In this document: in pieces, positions 1 through 5,865 of the stretch
Layout of the letters: each line of letters opens with the position of its first letter
Numbering within the stretch: the first letter of the stretch is position 1
NCBI GenBank assembly: GCA_034926415.1
Contig: JAYFRC010000099.1
Location: 1 to 14,588 of the forward strand
Direction of reading: 5' to 3'
DNA: 14,588 nt
Origin: JAYFRC01 sp034926415
Lineage (GTDB): Bacteria; Bacillota; Clostridia; Oscillospirales; Oscillospiraceae
The notes under the pieces: generated by a model
Databases searched by the model: none
The model's input: the letters and a program-made list of their open reading frames with translations, nothing else
Told to the model about the DNA's origin: nothing
Translations under genes and position numbers: made by a program

Positions 1-414
1 CATCAAATATGAAAACCTATTTGGAGCAGTCTTTTAATATAAACAAACTATCCGGAGAATTATCAAATAGCAATTCATTATTCTATTTTCTTTATGCCAA
101 CGGCGAATTGGCAGGTTACTTAAAGTTAAATGAAGCCCCATCACAAACTGACATAAACGATATGCATTCGCTAGAAATAGAAAGAATATATGTCGCAAAG
201 GAATTTCAAGGTGAAGGATTAGGCCATGTTCTTATGAACAAGGCTATTGATATAGCGAACACGGAAAAAAATATACGTATGGCTTGGGGTATGGGAGAAA
301 AACGATAGAGCCATTTTGTTTTATAAAAAGAATGGTTTTTACGTAGTCGATACGCATTCTTTTTTCATGGGAGAAGAAGAGCAAACAGATTTTGTAATGC
401 GTAAAGATTTATAG
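1..414 (+). pseudogene. paiA: PaiA-like GNAT N-acetyltransferase, 5'-truncated by the window edge and frameshifted
   Basis: The reading frame is already open at the left edge; the ATG at 9 aligns with an internal methionine of Bacillus PaiA (spermidine/spermine N-acetyltransferase, about 170 aa), so the true start lies outside the window. The acetyl-CoA loop is visible as IERIYVAKEFQGEGLG. The frame then shifts at a run of seven A (265-271) and stops at 306-308. If one A is dropped, the frame continues through IYVWLGVWEKNDRA, FYKKNGF, and a PaiA-like end (MGEEEQTDFVMRKDL) to the TAG at 412-414. Known family role: acetylation of polyamines. As written the protein lacks the last alpha/beta unit of the GNAT fold and would probably be inactive. 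Homopolymer sequencing error and true mutation cannot be told apart here. Base composition is more AT-rich than the genes that follow. The family assignment rests on remembered PaiA sequence. Confidence 0.75.
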
Positions 415-511
415 CTTTTTTATATGCTATTATCTGCGTAAAAAATTAGTTTTTGTAAAATGCTAGCAATAGATTCTTTTGAAAGAGTAATTTTTTTTGC
501 AACATTTCCCC

Positions 512-548
512 AAAAACCTCTGAAATCAGTTGATTTCAGAGGTTTTTT
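512..548. terminator. Rho-independent terminator, probably bidirectional
   Basis: A 13-bp perfect inverted repeat (ACCTCTGAAATCA and its complement) with a two-base centre is preceded by five A and followed by six T. This is a classic intrinsic terminator that can work from either side. It ends the PaiA-like gene transcript and could also stop minus-strand transcription coming from the LysR gene. Confidence 0.9.
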
Positions 549-962
549 CTTTGTTTATTGCGGCGCGGAATTTGCGTATTCAGTTAGCATCATTCTTTTA
601 TATCGCTTGACGAACTCAAGTCTTCACTGTGTGATTATCTGTTTCTCACAAACCGTTTTTCATATTACCTGTTAAGAAGATTAACAGCTCTTCTCAGGTG
701 TACTACTCGTGATCGTCCGACTTGTAACCCGCGACGATTTCCTTTTCTCTGAGCTTTGCAGGCGCTTGCGGTCGATAACAACCTATCGGACGACATGACT
801 CTCGCCGCCGAGGCCCGACGATGAACTCATTGAACGTATAGTGGCAAGCGCGATGAAGGATACTCCATAGAAAAACATGTTGATCCCAGATAGCAGGATA
901 AAATTTGCAAGGGTGATGAGAGCTTGAAAAACAGCTTCGGCCTGCTCGAACAAAATGACAAT
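549..962. other. Gene-poor stretch with eroded coding remnants
   Basis: No intact gene is visible. The part at 697-775 is a decayed copy of a segment seen again at 3331-3411 (listed separately). On the minus strand, 783-962 stays open for about 60 codons, directly after and in the same frame as the LysR stop codon. It encodes a strongly hydrophobic stretch (ALITLANFILLSGINMFFYG) with no good start codon or ribosome binding site, so it may be a scrap of a membrane protein or chance. A small inverted repeat (CTGTTAA, five bases, TTAACAG) sits at 669-687 but has no T-run. I do not recognise anything else. Confidence 0.5.
697..775 (-). repeat. Diverged direct repeat, copy A: frameshifted tail of an unknown gene
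   Basis: This segment aligns with 3331-3411 in the same orientation, at about three quarters identity by eye with one single-base gap. Read on the minus strand, copy B encodes IDRKRLQKLREKKIAHGHKAVDHEE. Copy A gives IDRKRLQKLREKEIVAGYKSDDHE followed by TAG, but only after adding one missing A in the run near 756. Conservation at the protein level despite the frameshift shows that both copies derive from the 3' end of the same protein-coding gene. I do not recognise the family; the basic, charged C-terminus has no diagnostic motif. Confidence 0.65.
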
Positions 963-1850
963 TTAATCAATCAGAGTAATGTCATCATTTTCGCTCAGGG
1001 AATTTCTTAACAGGCTTAGAAACAGCTCAATCTGTGAGCTGAGCTTTTGTCCTCTGGTTAAATAGTAAATATAACTGTCGGGAGGCCCGTCTGTAAGTGC
1101 TCGAATCTGCACTCCCGGCACATTTTTTGCGCATGCCGCCACATGAGAGGGCAGAATTGCCCAAAGGTCTTTCTGTCGCAGAAAGTACTCCAGTAAACTC
1201 ATCTGATCTAACTGGACCCGCGGGCGCTGCGAAGGCGAAAACCAATAATCGTGCCAGAGATCGTATTCCGGATTCCAAGGTAACCGTATTTCATCGGCTC
1301 CGTCCAACTGTCCTGGATTGTTGCTGCTTATATACTTTTCTCCGCTGCTTATTGCCAAAACCATCGGCTCGCGAAAGAGTGGGACTGTATATACTTCTCG
1401 GGAAAACATGTCGTCCGAAATAAAGGCCAGATCAATTTCTTCTCTTGCGACGTAATCATAGGCCTCCAGCGAATGGTAATTGTTAAACTGCAAGCTGCAT
1501 TCCGGACATGCGGCCAGAAACCGGGAAAACACCTTCGGGAGGAGATAGGTGCTGACGCTGCCGACAGACGAGATTTTAACTGAGACACCTTTTCCAGCAG
1601 AGACGGATTTTGCCTCCCGCCAGAGTGCGTTGTATTTCTTCGCAATCGCGACAAACGACTTTCCTTCTTCAGTCAATGCGGCGGATCGGATGCCTTTTCC
1701 CCGGATAAAAAGCAGATACCCCAACTCGCTTTCTAAGGCATGGATCCTTCTGCTCAGAGCAGGCTGGGTAATAAATAGTGAATTAGCCGCGGTGGAAATG
1801 CTACCCAGCTTCACAGTCATTAGAAATGCCTCTATTTCCAATTGGGTCAT
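963..1850 (-). CDS. LysR-family transcriptional regulator
   Basis: A 295-aa protein of normal LysR length. Residues 1-60 form the winged helix-turn-helix typical of the family (MTQLEIEAFLMTVKLGS, then AANSLFITQPALSRRIHALE). Residues about 90-290 match the periplasmic-binding-like effector domain. The ATG at 1850 is preceded by GAAGGGAG at a suitable distance, which supports this start. The gene diverges from an EamA-type exporter at 2023, and the two promoters overlap (see the promoter entries). In known LysR systems this layout usually means that the regulator controls both itself and the divergent gene in response to a small ligand, so control of the exporter and its coupled GNAT is the likely role here. 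The ligand cannot be read from the sequence. The TAA stop at 963-965 is followed in frame by an open hydrophobic stretch. Confidence 0.93.
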   Translation of the reverse strand: MTQLEIEAFLMTVKLGSISTAANSLFITQPALSRRIHALESELGYLLFIRGKGIRSAALTEEGKSFVAIAKKYNALWREAKSVSAGKGVSVKISSVGSVSTYLLPKVFSRFLAACPECSLQFNNYHSLEAYDYVAREEIDLAFISDDMFSREVYTVPLFREPMVLAISSGEKYISSNNPGQLDGADEIRLPWNPEYDLWHDYWFSPSQRPRVQLDQMSLLEYFLRQKDLWAILPSHVAACAKNVPGVQIRALTDGPPDSYIYYLTRGQKLSSQIELFLSLLRNSLSENDDITLID

Positions 1851-1908
1851 TTTGATAGCTCCCTTCGCTTCGGCTGTTCTACTTTGTAAAATATAAAGTT
1901 ATGCTCAT

Positions 1909-1937
1909 ATTATAGTGGCAAAATAGGCATTTTACAA
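1909..1937 (-). promoter_or_regulatory. Promoter of the LysR gene
   Basis: On the minus strand a TTGTAA -35 box (1937-1932) is separated by exactly 17 bases from a perfect TATAAT -10 box (1914-1909). It lies about 60 bp upstream of the LysR start codon. Confidence 0.7.
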
Positions 1938-1959
1938 TATATATTTGATACTGTACAAT
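1931..1959 (+). promoter_or_regulatory. Promoter of the EamA exporter-GNAT operon
   Basis: A TTTACA -35 box (1931-1936) is separated by 17 bases from a TACAAT -10 box (1954-1959). Its -35 box shares five bases with the -35 box of the divergent LysR promoter, so a regulator bound here would affect both. Transcription would start near 1966, leaving a leader of about 57 bases to the start chosen for the exporter. Confidence 0.7.
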
Positions 1960-2022
1960 GAGTTGCGCGGATAATTCAAAGTGGAATATTTTAAGCCATT
2001 CGCGTCGAAGGGAAGCCTCATT

Positions 2023-2895
2023 GTGCAAAACCGAAAATACGAATTTCTCCTCGCCATCGTCATTGCGGCGCGGGCGACCTCATTTATATTCAGCAAGATG
2101 ACGTTGGGGAGTATAGGCACGTTCAACCTGCTGGCGGTCAGATTCATCTTGGCATTTGCTTTACTTGCGATCCTTTTTTGGAAGCGGCTGACCGATATCA
2201 GCTTTCGTGATCTGGCATCCGGCATTCTGTGCGGTACGATCTTTTTTCTTGTGATGACCTGCGAGTATACGGCGCTAAAAACATCCGGCTCCGGCATGGT
2301 GTCACTGCTGGAAAACTGCTCGATCATATTTGTCCCATTTTTTGAAGCGCTCTTGCTTCACAGATTACCGGGAAAACTGGCGGTCATCAGTGCGCTGACT
2401 GCGATTATGGGCGCGTTTTGTATAACAGTACAAAACGGCGGATTGTCCGGCGGCGTTATCTTTGGGCTGCTTGCTGCCGTTTTCTACGCTGCAGGCATTA
2501 TCGTAACGGGTATTGTCTCGCGAAAAGCCAAAGACACGCTTTGCATTGGAATTGTTCAGGTCGGAGCACTGGGCGTTTTGGCTCTCGCAGCTTCCTGGCT
2601 GTTTGAAACGCCGCACATGCCCACGCAGACTTCTCAGTGGCTCATGATTCTGGCTCTTTCTGTCATATGCACCTGTTTTGGCTACACGCTCCAGCCCATA
2701 GCACAGAGATATGTCTCAACGGAAAGGGCGGGCCTGTTATGCGCGATCAGTCCCGCAATTGCGGCGATACTGGGTGCTGTCGTTCTGCATGAGCAACTCG
2801 GAGCTTTAAGTGTTTTGGGCCTGTTTCTTATTCTGTTCAGCATCAATTTCCCTTATATAAAAATTTCAAGAATCTGTAATTTGGAGGAAAAATAA
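2023..2895 (+). CDS. EamA/DMT-family transporter (drug/metabolite exporter)
   Basis: A hydrophobic protein with about ten membrane segments arranged as two EamA halves, the usual topology of the drug/metabolite transporter superfamily. Visible family features are the early helix FLLAIVIAARATSFIFSK, the conserved LLAVRFILAF around the second helix, and a second half starting near GGVIFGLLAAVFYAAG. I chose GTG at 2023 (290 aa) because it is preceded by GAAGGGAAG and begins just before the first helix. The frame extends upstream to another GTG at 1981, but that one has no clear ribosome binding site and lies very close to the predicted transcription start. The stop codon overlaps the start of the next gene (TAATG), so the GNAT is translationally coupled. 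The likely role is export of a small metabolite or toxic compound; the substrate is unknown. Confidence 0.9.
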   Translation: MQNRKYEFLLAIVIAARATSFIFSKMTLGSIGTFNLLAVRFILAFALLAILFWKRLTDISFRDLASGILCGTIFFLVMTCEYTALKTSGSGMVSLLENCSIIFVPFFEALLLHRLPGKLAVISALTAIMGAFCITVQNGGLSGGVIFGLLAAVFYAAGIIVTGIVSRKAKDTLCIGIVQVGALGVLALAASWLFETPHMPTQTSQWLMILALSVICTCFGYTLQPIAQRYVSTERAGLLCAISPAIAAILGAVVLHEQLGALSVLGLFLILFSINFPYIKISRICNLEEK

Positions 2896-3302
2896 TGATG
2901 TCCACTGTTACTTATCGTGAGATCAAAGTCTTTACCGCTGAACAGCTTCAAAGGCTATTTCTGTCTGTTCATTGGGAATCCGGGAAATACCCGGAACGGC
3001 TGGTCAAAGCCATGCGGAATTCTTCAAAAGTCATCTCAGCATGGGACGGAGATACGCTGATCGGGCTAGTTCGCTCCCTTGATGACGAGGAAACGCTGGC
3101 TTTCATTCATTATCTGTTGGTTGATCCGGAGTATCAGGGCGAGGGCATCGGCGATGCGCTGATGAAGCGCATGGTCAATGAGTATCAGGACTTTCTTTAT
3201 ATCAAGCTAATGCCATCAGACCCGGTGAAGATCCCATTCTATGAGAGATTTGGGTTTAAACAATACGATACTTATTCGGCGCTCGTGATAAAGCACTTTT
3301 GA
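2895..3302 (+). CDS. GNAT-family N-acetyltransferase (compact type)
   Basis: A 135-aa GNAT. The acetyl-CoA pyrophosphate loop is clear at residues 76-86 (VDPEYQGEGIG), after the strand FIHYLLV. The C-terminal FYERFGF motif at residues 115-121 is the usual last conserved element. The start overlaps the exporter's stop by one base. GGAGG at 2883-2887 serves either the ATG at 2895 or the one at 2898. Being coupled to an exporter and divergent from a LysR regulator, it may acetylate the compound that is also exported, a modify-and-export arrangement; this is inference. The acceptor substrate is unknown. No terminator is visible after the stop; the decayed segment at 3331 follows. Confidence 0.9.
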   Translation: MMSTVTYREIKVFTAEQLQRLFLSVHWESGKYPERLVKAMRNSSKVISAWDGDTLIGLVRSLDDEETLAFIHYLLVDPEYQGEGIGDALMKRMVNEYQDFLYIKLMPSDPVKIPFYERFGFKQYDTYSALVIKHF

Positions 3303-3330
3303 GCTCACATCCATTGGACAGGGTGAGGCC

Positions 3331-3411
3331 GGTATATTCTTCATGATCGACAGCCTTGTGACCGTGGGCTATTTTCTTTTCTCTGAGCTTTTGCAGCCTC
3401 TTGCGGTCAAT
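3331..3411 (-). repeat. Diverged direct repeat, copy B: tail of an unknown gene
   Basis: This is the second copy of the segment at 697-775, in the same orientation. On the minus strand it encodes IDRKRLQKLREKKIAHGHKA followed by VDHEEYTG in one uninterrupted frame. That frame runs on to 3256, inside the end of the GNAT gene on the other strand. Upstream on the minus strand the frame stays open to a TTG at 3480, but there it overlaps the MazG-like remnant in another frame, so the fusion is probably a scar rather than a gene. The family is not recognised. Confidence 0.6.
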
Positions 3412-3433
3412 GCGGATTCCCGCGGAACCGGTG

Positions 3434-3532
3434 CTAATCCGACGGTGTTTAGCAAGTGAAGGTTTTTCAAGCGGCTTCAATAATCTCAGTGATGCGGTTA
3501 CGAACCAGCTTGTGATATGGTTTTACTTCAAT
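3434..3532 (-). pseudogene. Remnant of a MazG-like nucleotide pyrophosphohydrolase (N-terminal end only)
   Basis: Immediately after the exonuclease gene, and overlapping its stop codon, the minus strand reads VKPYHKLVRNRITEIIEAA, stop, KTFTC, stop, TPSD, stop. This is a close match to the conserved N-terminus of MazG-like NTP pyrophosphohydrolases (YNKLVRDKIPEII, a Gly-Lys-rich step, then SDEEY). Each of the three stops replaces a position where Gly or Glu is expected, consistent with G-to-T changes (GGA to TGA, GAA to TAA, GAG to TAG). No normal start codon is left (GTA or ATT), although AGGAGG stands just upstream inside the exonuclease gene. After about 33 codons the similarity ends and the unrelated tail of copy B begins. 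It is clearly dead. The family call rests on a short but distinctive motif. Confidence 0.65.
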
Positions 3533-4665
3533 TGCCTCCTCAGCTGGATAAACAGATCGCAGATATCCTGCTCCTTTACGATCCGGATGGGCAGGCCCTT
3601 CTCCTGCATTTCCATGGCCTTCTTCACTTTTGTGCCATAATTGCCGTTGCTCCACGCTTCGCTGCCTTTGCTGCCCACTACAAGGCAATCCGTTTTTCGC
3701 GTCACACCGGAAACAGGAATCCCACCCTTTAGCGAAAGGGAGGATTCCACGCTGGACCGGTCTCCATATTCGAATTCTCCGGTCAGACAAAACGTCTTGC
3801 CGCTGATATCAAAACAATCACAGCTGCAGGCGTTCGCAACCGGATCCGTGATTTGCTCAAACAGAAGCAGCATGGAATCCAGCTCGGATTCCTCGAGAAT
3901 TCCATCATCCAGCGCGCCGACCACCGTCTCAAAGATTTTGTCGAACGGAAAGTTGCCCCGCAGTGCAAGATTCCGATCCATCCAATTTTGCAGGAACAGG
4001 ACTTCGGCCTCATTCAACTCATTATCTGCCGTGATCGCACCAAGCACTTCCTTGAGCTCAAGCAGTTGCCGCGTCGTATCGCTTGGATGTGCCTTTGGCG
4101 GAGTGCGCAATGTGCGGCGTTGTACCAAATCATAACGCCGCAGGAAGCGGTCTGGCTTCAGTCCGTGCCGCATATAGTCAAGCAGTAATTCCGCGCAGGC
4201 ACGACTGTCGCTGCCGGCATTGTGATGATCCAAATCAAGTTGCAGATACTCGCAGAGAGTATTCAGCTTGTGGTTGGTGAGGTCAGGATAGCAGACTCGG
4301 CCCATCACGCAGGTGCAAGCATAATATGTAAACGGTTGCCAATCGATTTGATAGTCATTTAAGCACTGCGCCAAAACGCCCATATCAAAAGGAGCGTTGT
4401 GAGCAACTAACAGCCCGCTTCCCATTATTGGCTCAATCGTTTTCCATAGTTCTGGAAATGTAGGCTGGCCAGCAACCATATCCGGCGTTATGCCGGTCAG
4501 ATTGATGTTGAAGGAATCAAAGTGTGTTTCCGGATTTACAAGAGAGTAGAAGTCTTTTACTGCCAGACCATTTTCAATGATGGAAATGCCAATGGCGCTG
4601 ATGCGGTCATTCGCATAGTTGGGTGTTTCTACATCGAACGCAATATAACGGTCACTTTTCATCAT
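3523..4665 (-). CDS. DnaQ-like 3'-5' exonuclease with TerB-like middle region and C-terminal BRCT domain
   Basis: A 380-aa protein. The N-terminal DEDDh exonuclease is complete: FDVETPN (Asp11, Glu13), HNAPFD (Asp94), and H148-x4-D153 in HHNAGSDS. Residues about 200-275 are acidic and helical (ITADNELNEAEVLFL, then DDGILEESELD) and resemble TerB-type regions. Residues 286-375 form a BRCT domain (ISGKTFCLTGEF, then the glycine pair and DCLVVG), the fold that in ligase and similar proteins binds DNA ends or phosphoproteins. The domain order resembles stand-alone DNA polymerase III epsilon-like proteins of Bacillota, thought to act in DNA repair or processing. The start overlaps the stop of the Nudix gene by four bases (ATGA), so the two are translationally coupled. 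The last codons contain AGGAGG, which probably served the now-dead MazG-like gene downstream. Confidence 0.92.
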   Translation of the reverse strand: MMKSDRYIAFDVETPNYANDRISAIGISIIENGLAVKDFYSLVNPETHFDSFNINLTGITPDMVAGQPTFPELWKTIEPIMGSGLLVAHNAPFDMGVLAQCLNDYQIDWQPFTYYACTCVMGRVCYPDLTNHKLNTLCEYLQLDLDHHNAGSDSRACAELLLDYMRHGLKPDRFLRRYDLVQRRTLRTPPKAHPSDTTRQLLELKEVLGAITADNELNEAEVLFLQNWMDRNLALRGNFPFDKIFETVVGALDDGILEESELDSMLLLFEQITDPVANACSCDCFDISGKTFCLTGEFEYGDRSSVESSLSLKGGIPVSGVTRKTDCLVVGSKGSEAWSNGNYGTKVKKAMEMQEKGLPIRIVKEQDICDLFIQLRRQLK

Positions 4666-5078
4666 TTGCCCTCGCTTCCTGTCTGCTTTTTTATGCCGGA
4701 CAATTTACTTAGAATCGTCTCGTCCGCCGGACAGAATTCGTATTGTGGTATCTCATCCACTGTTATCCAACGGATGTCGTTGTGTTCCAACTTCTGCGGT
4801 TTGCCTTGAGCGATAACCGCGTTGAACAGCGTCAGATGGACGGTAATATCCGGATATTCGTGGGTCACAGCCATGAAAGCAGCGCCGACGCTGAGCGTTA
4901 TGGCAAGTTCTTCTTGACATTCTCGGATGAGCGCCTGCTCCTTTGTTTCGCCCGGCTCAACTTTTCCGCCGACAAACTCCCAAAGCATGCCGCGCGCCTT
5001 GTTTGCCGGACGCTGGCAGATCATTAATTTGTCCTTGTCCCATATCAGGGCGGCTACTACTTCCGTCATGCGTTTCAC
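4662..5078 (-). CDS. Nudix hydrolase, MutT-like (8-oxo-dGTP diphosphatase type)
   Basis: A 138-aa protein with a Nudix box at residues 37-60: GGKVEPGETKEQAL followed by IRECQEELAI. The catalytic RExxEE core is intact; the usual late Gly of the box is Ala. CQRPANKARGMLWEF before the box and THEYPDITVHLTLF after it are typical of MutT/NudG-like enzymes that remove oxidised nucleotides. Two starts are possible: GTG at 5078, only two bases from AAGGA, and ATG at 5069, about twelve bases from it. The shorter form may be the real one. It is the first gene of a minus-strand operon with the coupled exonuclease and a former MazG-like gene, so the operon looks like a nucleotide-sanitation and DNA-repair unit. 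An upstream promoter is visible at 5188-5216. Confidence 0.92.
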   Translation of the reverse strand: MKRMTEVVAALIWDKDKLMICQRPANKARGMLWEFVGGKVEPGETKEQALIRECQEELAITLSVGAAFMAVTHEYPDITVHLTLFNAVIAQGKPQKLEHNDIRWITVDEIPQYEFCPADETILSKLSGIKKQTGSEGK

Positions 5079-5096
5079 ATTCCTTATGTTTTGATA

Positions 5097-5118
5097 TAAA
5101 AGCAGTTCTGTGCTTTTA
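5097..5118 (-). other. Hairpin in the 5' leader of the Nudix operon
   Basis: TAAAAGCA, six bases, then TGCTTTTA form a perfect 8-bp stem in the transcribed leader, about 20 bases upstream of the Nudix start codon. It could stabilise the mRNA or act as a weak attenuator. It has no T-run of terminator quality on the minus strand, and it does not cover the AAGGA ribosome binding site. Confidence 0.4.
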
Positions 5119-5187
5119 CGGAGCCTGCTTGATTGCGGCTTTGCGTCGGCTTTCGGAGACTTTGTCGTTTTTTCTGTAATTAAAACA

Positions 5188-5216
5188 AGTATATACTTTC
5201 ATGCAAATGATTACAA
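5188..5216 (-). promoter_or_regulatory. Promoter of the Nudix-exonuclease operon
   Basis: On the minus strand TTGTAA (5216-5211) and TATACT (5193-5188) are separated by 17 bases. The -10 region lies within a 12-bp palindrome (AAGTATATACTT, 5187-5198). The leader to the Nudix gene would be about 100 bases. Confidence 0.6.
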
Positions 5217-5285
5217 TCTGAGATTGGAAGATCATACCATTTTAAGCGTGAATTATAGATGGGAACATTCAGCCGTCAAAATAAG

Positions 5286-5318
5286 ATTACCGCGGGCTTT
5301 TTGAAGGCCAGCGGTAAT
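5286..5318 (-). terminator. Probable terminator after the XRE gene
   Basis: ATTACCGC and GCGGTAAT form an 8-bp outer stem. After one mismatch, GGCTTT/AAGGCC extends it by six pairs. Read on the minus strand, the hairpin follows the XRE stop codon by about ten bases and is followed by a modest T-rich run (CTTATTTTG). The weak T-run keeps confidence moderate. Confidence 0.55.
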
Positions 5319-5328
5319 TAAGTGTGAT

Positions 5329-5538
5329 TCACTTTTTCTTATCCGTCCGCCCGAGGATGTAATCCACGCTGACCTTGTAATAGTCGGCCAGCGCGCACAG
5401 AACGTGCGGCGGAATCATTCGCTGACCGCTTTCATAATAGGCGTAGGTGCGCTGTGGCACGTTGATGGCCTCACCGACCTGCTGCTGCGTTAAATCGGAA
5501 TCTTCCCGCAAATTGCGGATTCTCGGGTATTTTTCCAT
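5329..5538 (-). CDS. Small XRE-family helix-turn-helix regulator
   Basis: A 69-aa protein consisting of one Cro/CI-type helix-turn-helix: RNLREDSDLTQQQVGEAINV, then TYAYYESGQRMIP and ALADYYKVSVDYILGRTD. The C-terminal VDYILGRTD is typical of single-domain clostridial XRE regulators. The ATG at 5538 is preceded by GGTGAT at a usable distance. It diverges from the 64-aa gene at 5632. Two copies of a 13-bp near-palindrome lie between the two genes, one of them just upstream of a TATACT -10 box on this strand, so autorepression is likely. The target beyond its own promoter region is unknown. Confidence 0.9.
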   Translation of the reverse strand: MEKYPRIRNLREDSDLTQQQVGEAINVPQRTYAYYESGQRMIPPHVLCALADYYKVSVDYILGRTDKKK

Positions 5539-5554
5539 TTATATCACCACGCTC

Positions 5555-5603
5555 AGTATAGAATGAACAAATTGTTCCACTTGAAATTTTGAATGTATTG
5601 TTC
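5555..5603. promoter_or_regulatory. Divergent control region with two XRE operator-like boxes
   Basis: Box 1 at 5565-5577 is a perfect inverted repeat, GAACAA-A-TTGTTC. Box 2 at 5591-5603, GAATGTATTGTTC, matches box 1 at 10 of 13 positions and starts exactly 26 bp later. A TATACT -10 box for the XRE gene lies at 5560-5555 on the minus strand, so box 1 sits between its -35 and -10 regions. A TTGAAA at 5581-5586 could be a -35 box for the plus-strand gene, but its -10 box is poor. Assigning the boxes to the adjacent XRE protein is inference from position. Confidence 0.6.
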
Positions 5604-5631
5604 TAAGCTGTACCATGCGGGGTGACTGTTT

Positions 5632-5826
5632 ATGCCAGACTATAAAGAGATGTACTTGAAGCTGTTTCGTGCCTCGGAGGAGGCGGTGAACGTGTTGATT
5701 GCGGCCCAGCGGGAATGTGAAGAGCTTTATATCTCCGCACCAGAACCGGAGTTAAAGGCGATCACGCTACCGGAGCATGACGAAGCGGATAAAGCGGAAC
5801 CGAAAAAAACATTCACAGAAGAATGA
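5632..5826 (+). CDS. Small acidic protein of unknown function, divergent from the XRE regulator
   Basis: A 64-aa protein with an amphipathic N-terminal helix (MPDYKEMYLKLFRASEEA) followed by a Glu/Pro/Lys-rich, probably disordered tail (EPELKAITLPEHDEADKAEP). GGGGTGA stands six bases before the ATG, a good ribosome binding site. A strong terminator follows directly. No signal peptide, membrane segment or metal motif is seen. Small proteins of this sort often sit beside XRE regulators in clostridial genomes, but I cannot assign a function. It may be the main target of the divergent regulator. Confidence 0.75.
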   Translation: MPDYKEMYLKLFRASEEAVNVLIAAQRECEELYISAPEPELKAITLPEHDEADKAEPKKTFTEE

Positions 5827-5863
5827 GAACGGGCCAGACTGGCTTTACCAGCCTGGCCCGTTT
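5827..5863. terminator. Convergent intrinsic terminator
   Basis: GAACGGGCCAG (5827-5837) pairs with CTGGCCCGTT (5853-5862). An inner CTGG/CCAG stem with a five-base loop continues it after one mismatch. A T-rich run follows on the plus strand. It separates the 64-aa gene from the convergent AraC-type gene, whose stop codon lies at 5866-5868, and could serve both. Confidence 0.85.
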
Positions 5864-5865
5864 CC

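Noticed and set aside
460..675. Plus-strand open frame of 71 codons
   Set aside because: It runs straight through the terminator at 512-548 and has no ribosome binding site.
669..687. Inverted repeat CTGTTAA-N5-TTAACAG as a terminator or attachment site
   Set aside because: No T-run follows, no integrase is nearby, and the repeat is short enough to be chance.
814..870. Short plus-strand peptide DDELIERIVASAMKDTP before a stop
   Set aside because: It looks protein-like but is very short, lacks a start and overlaps another open frame on the minus strand; I could not choose between them.
5110..5304. Plus-strand open frame of 64 codons between the Nudix and XRE genes
   Set aside because: No ribosome binding site or motif; it overlaps the Nudix promoter and the hairpin at 5286-5318.
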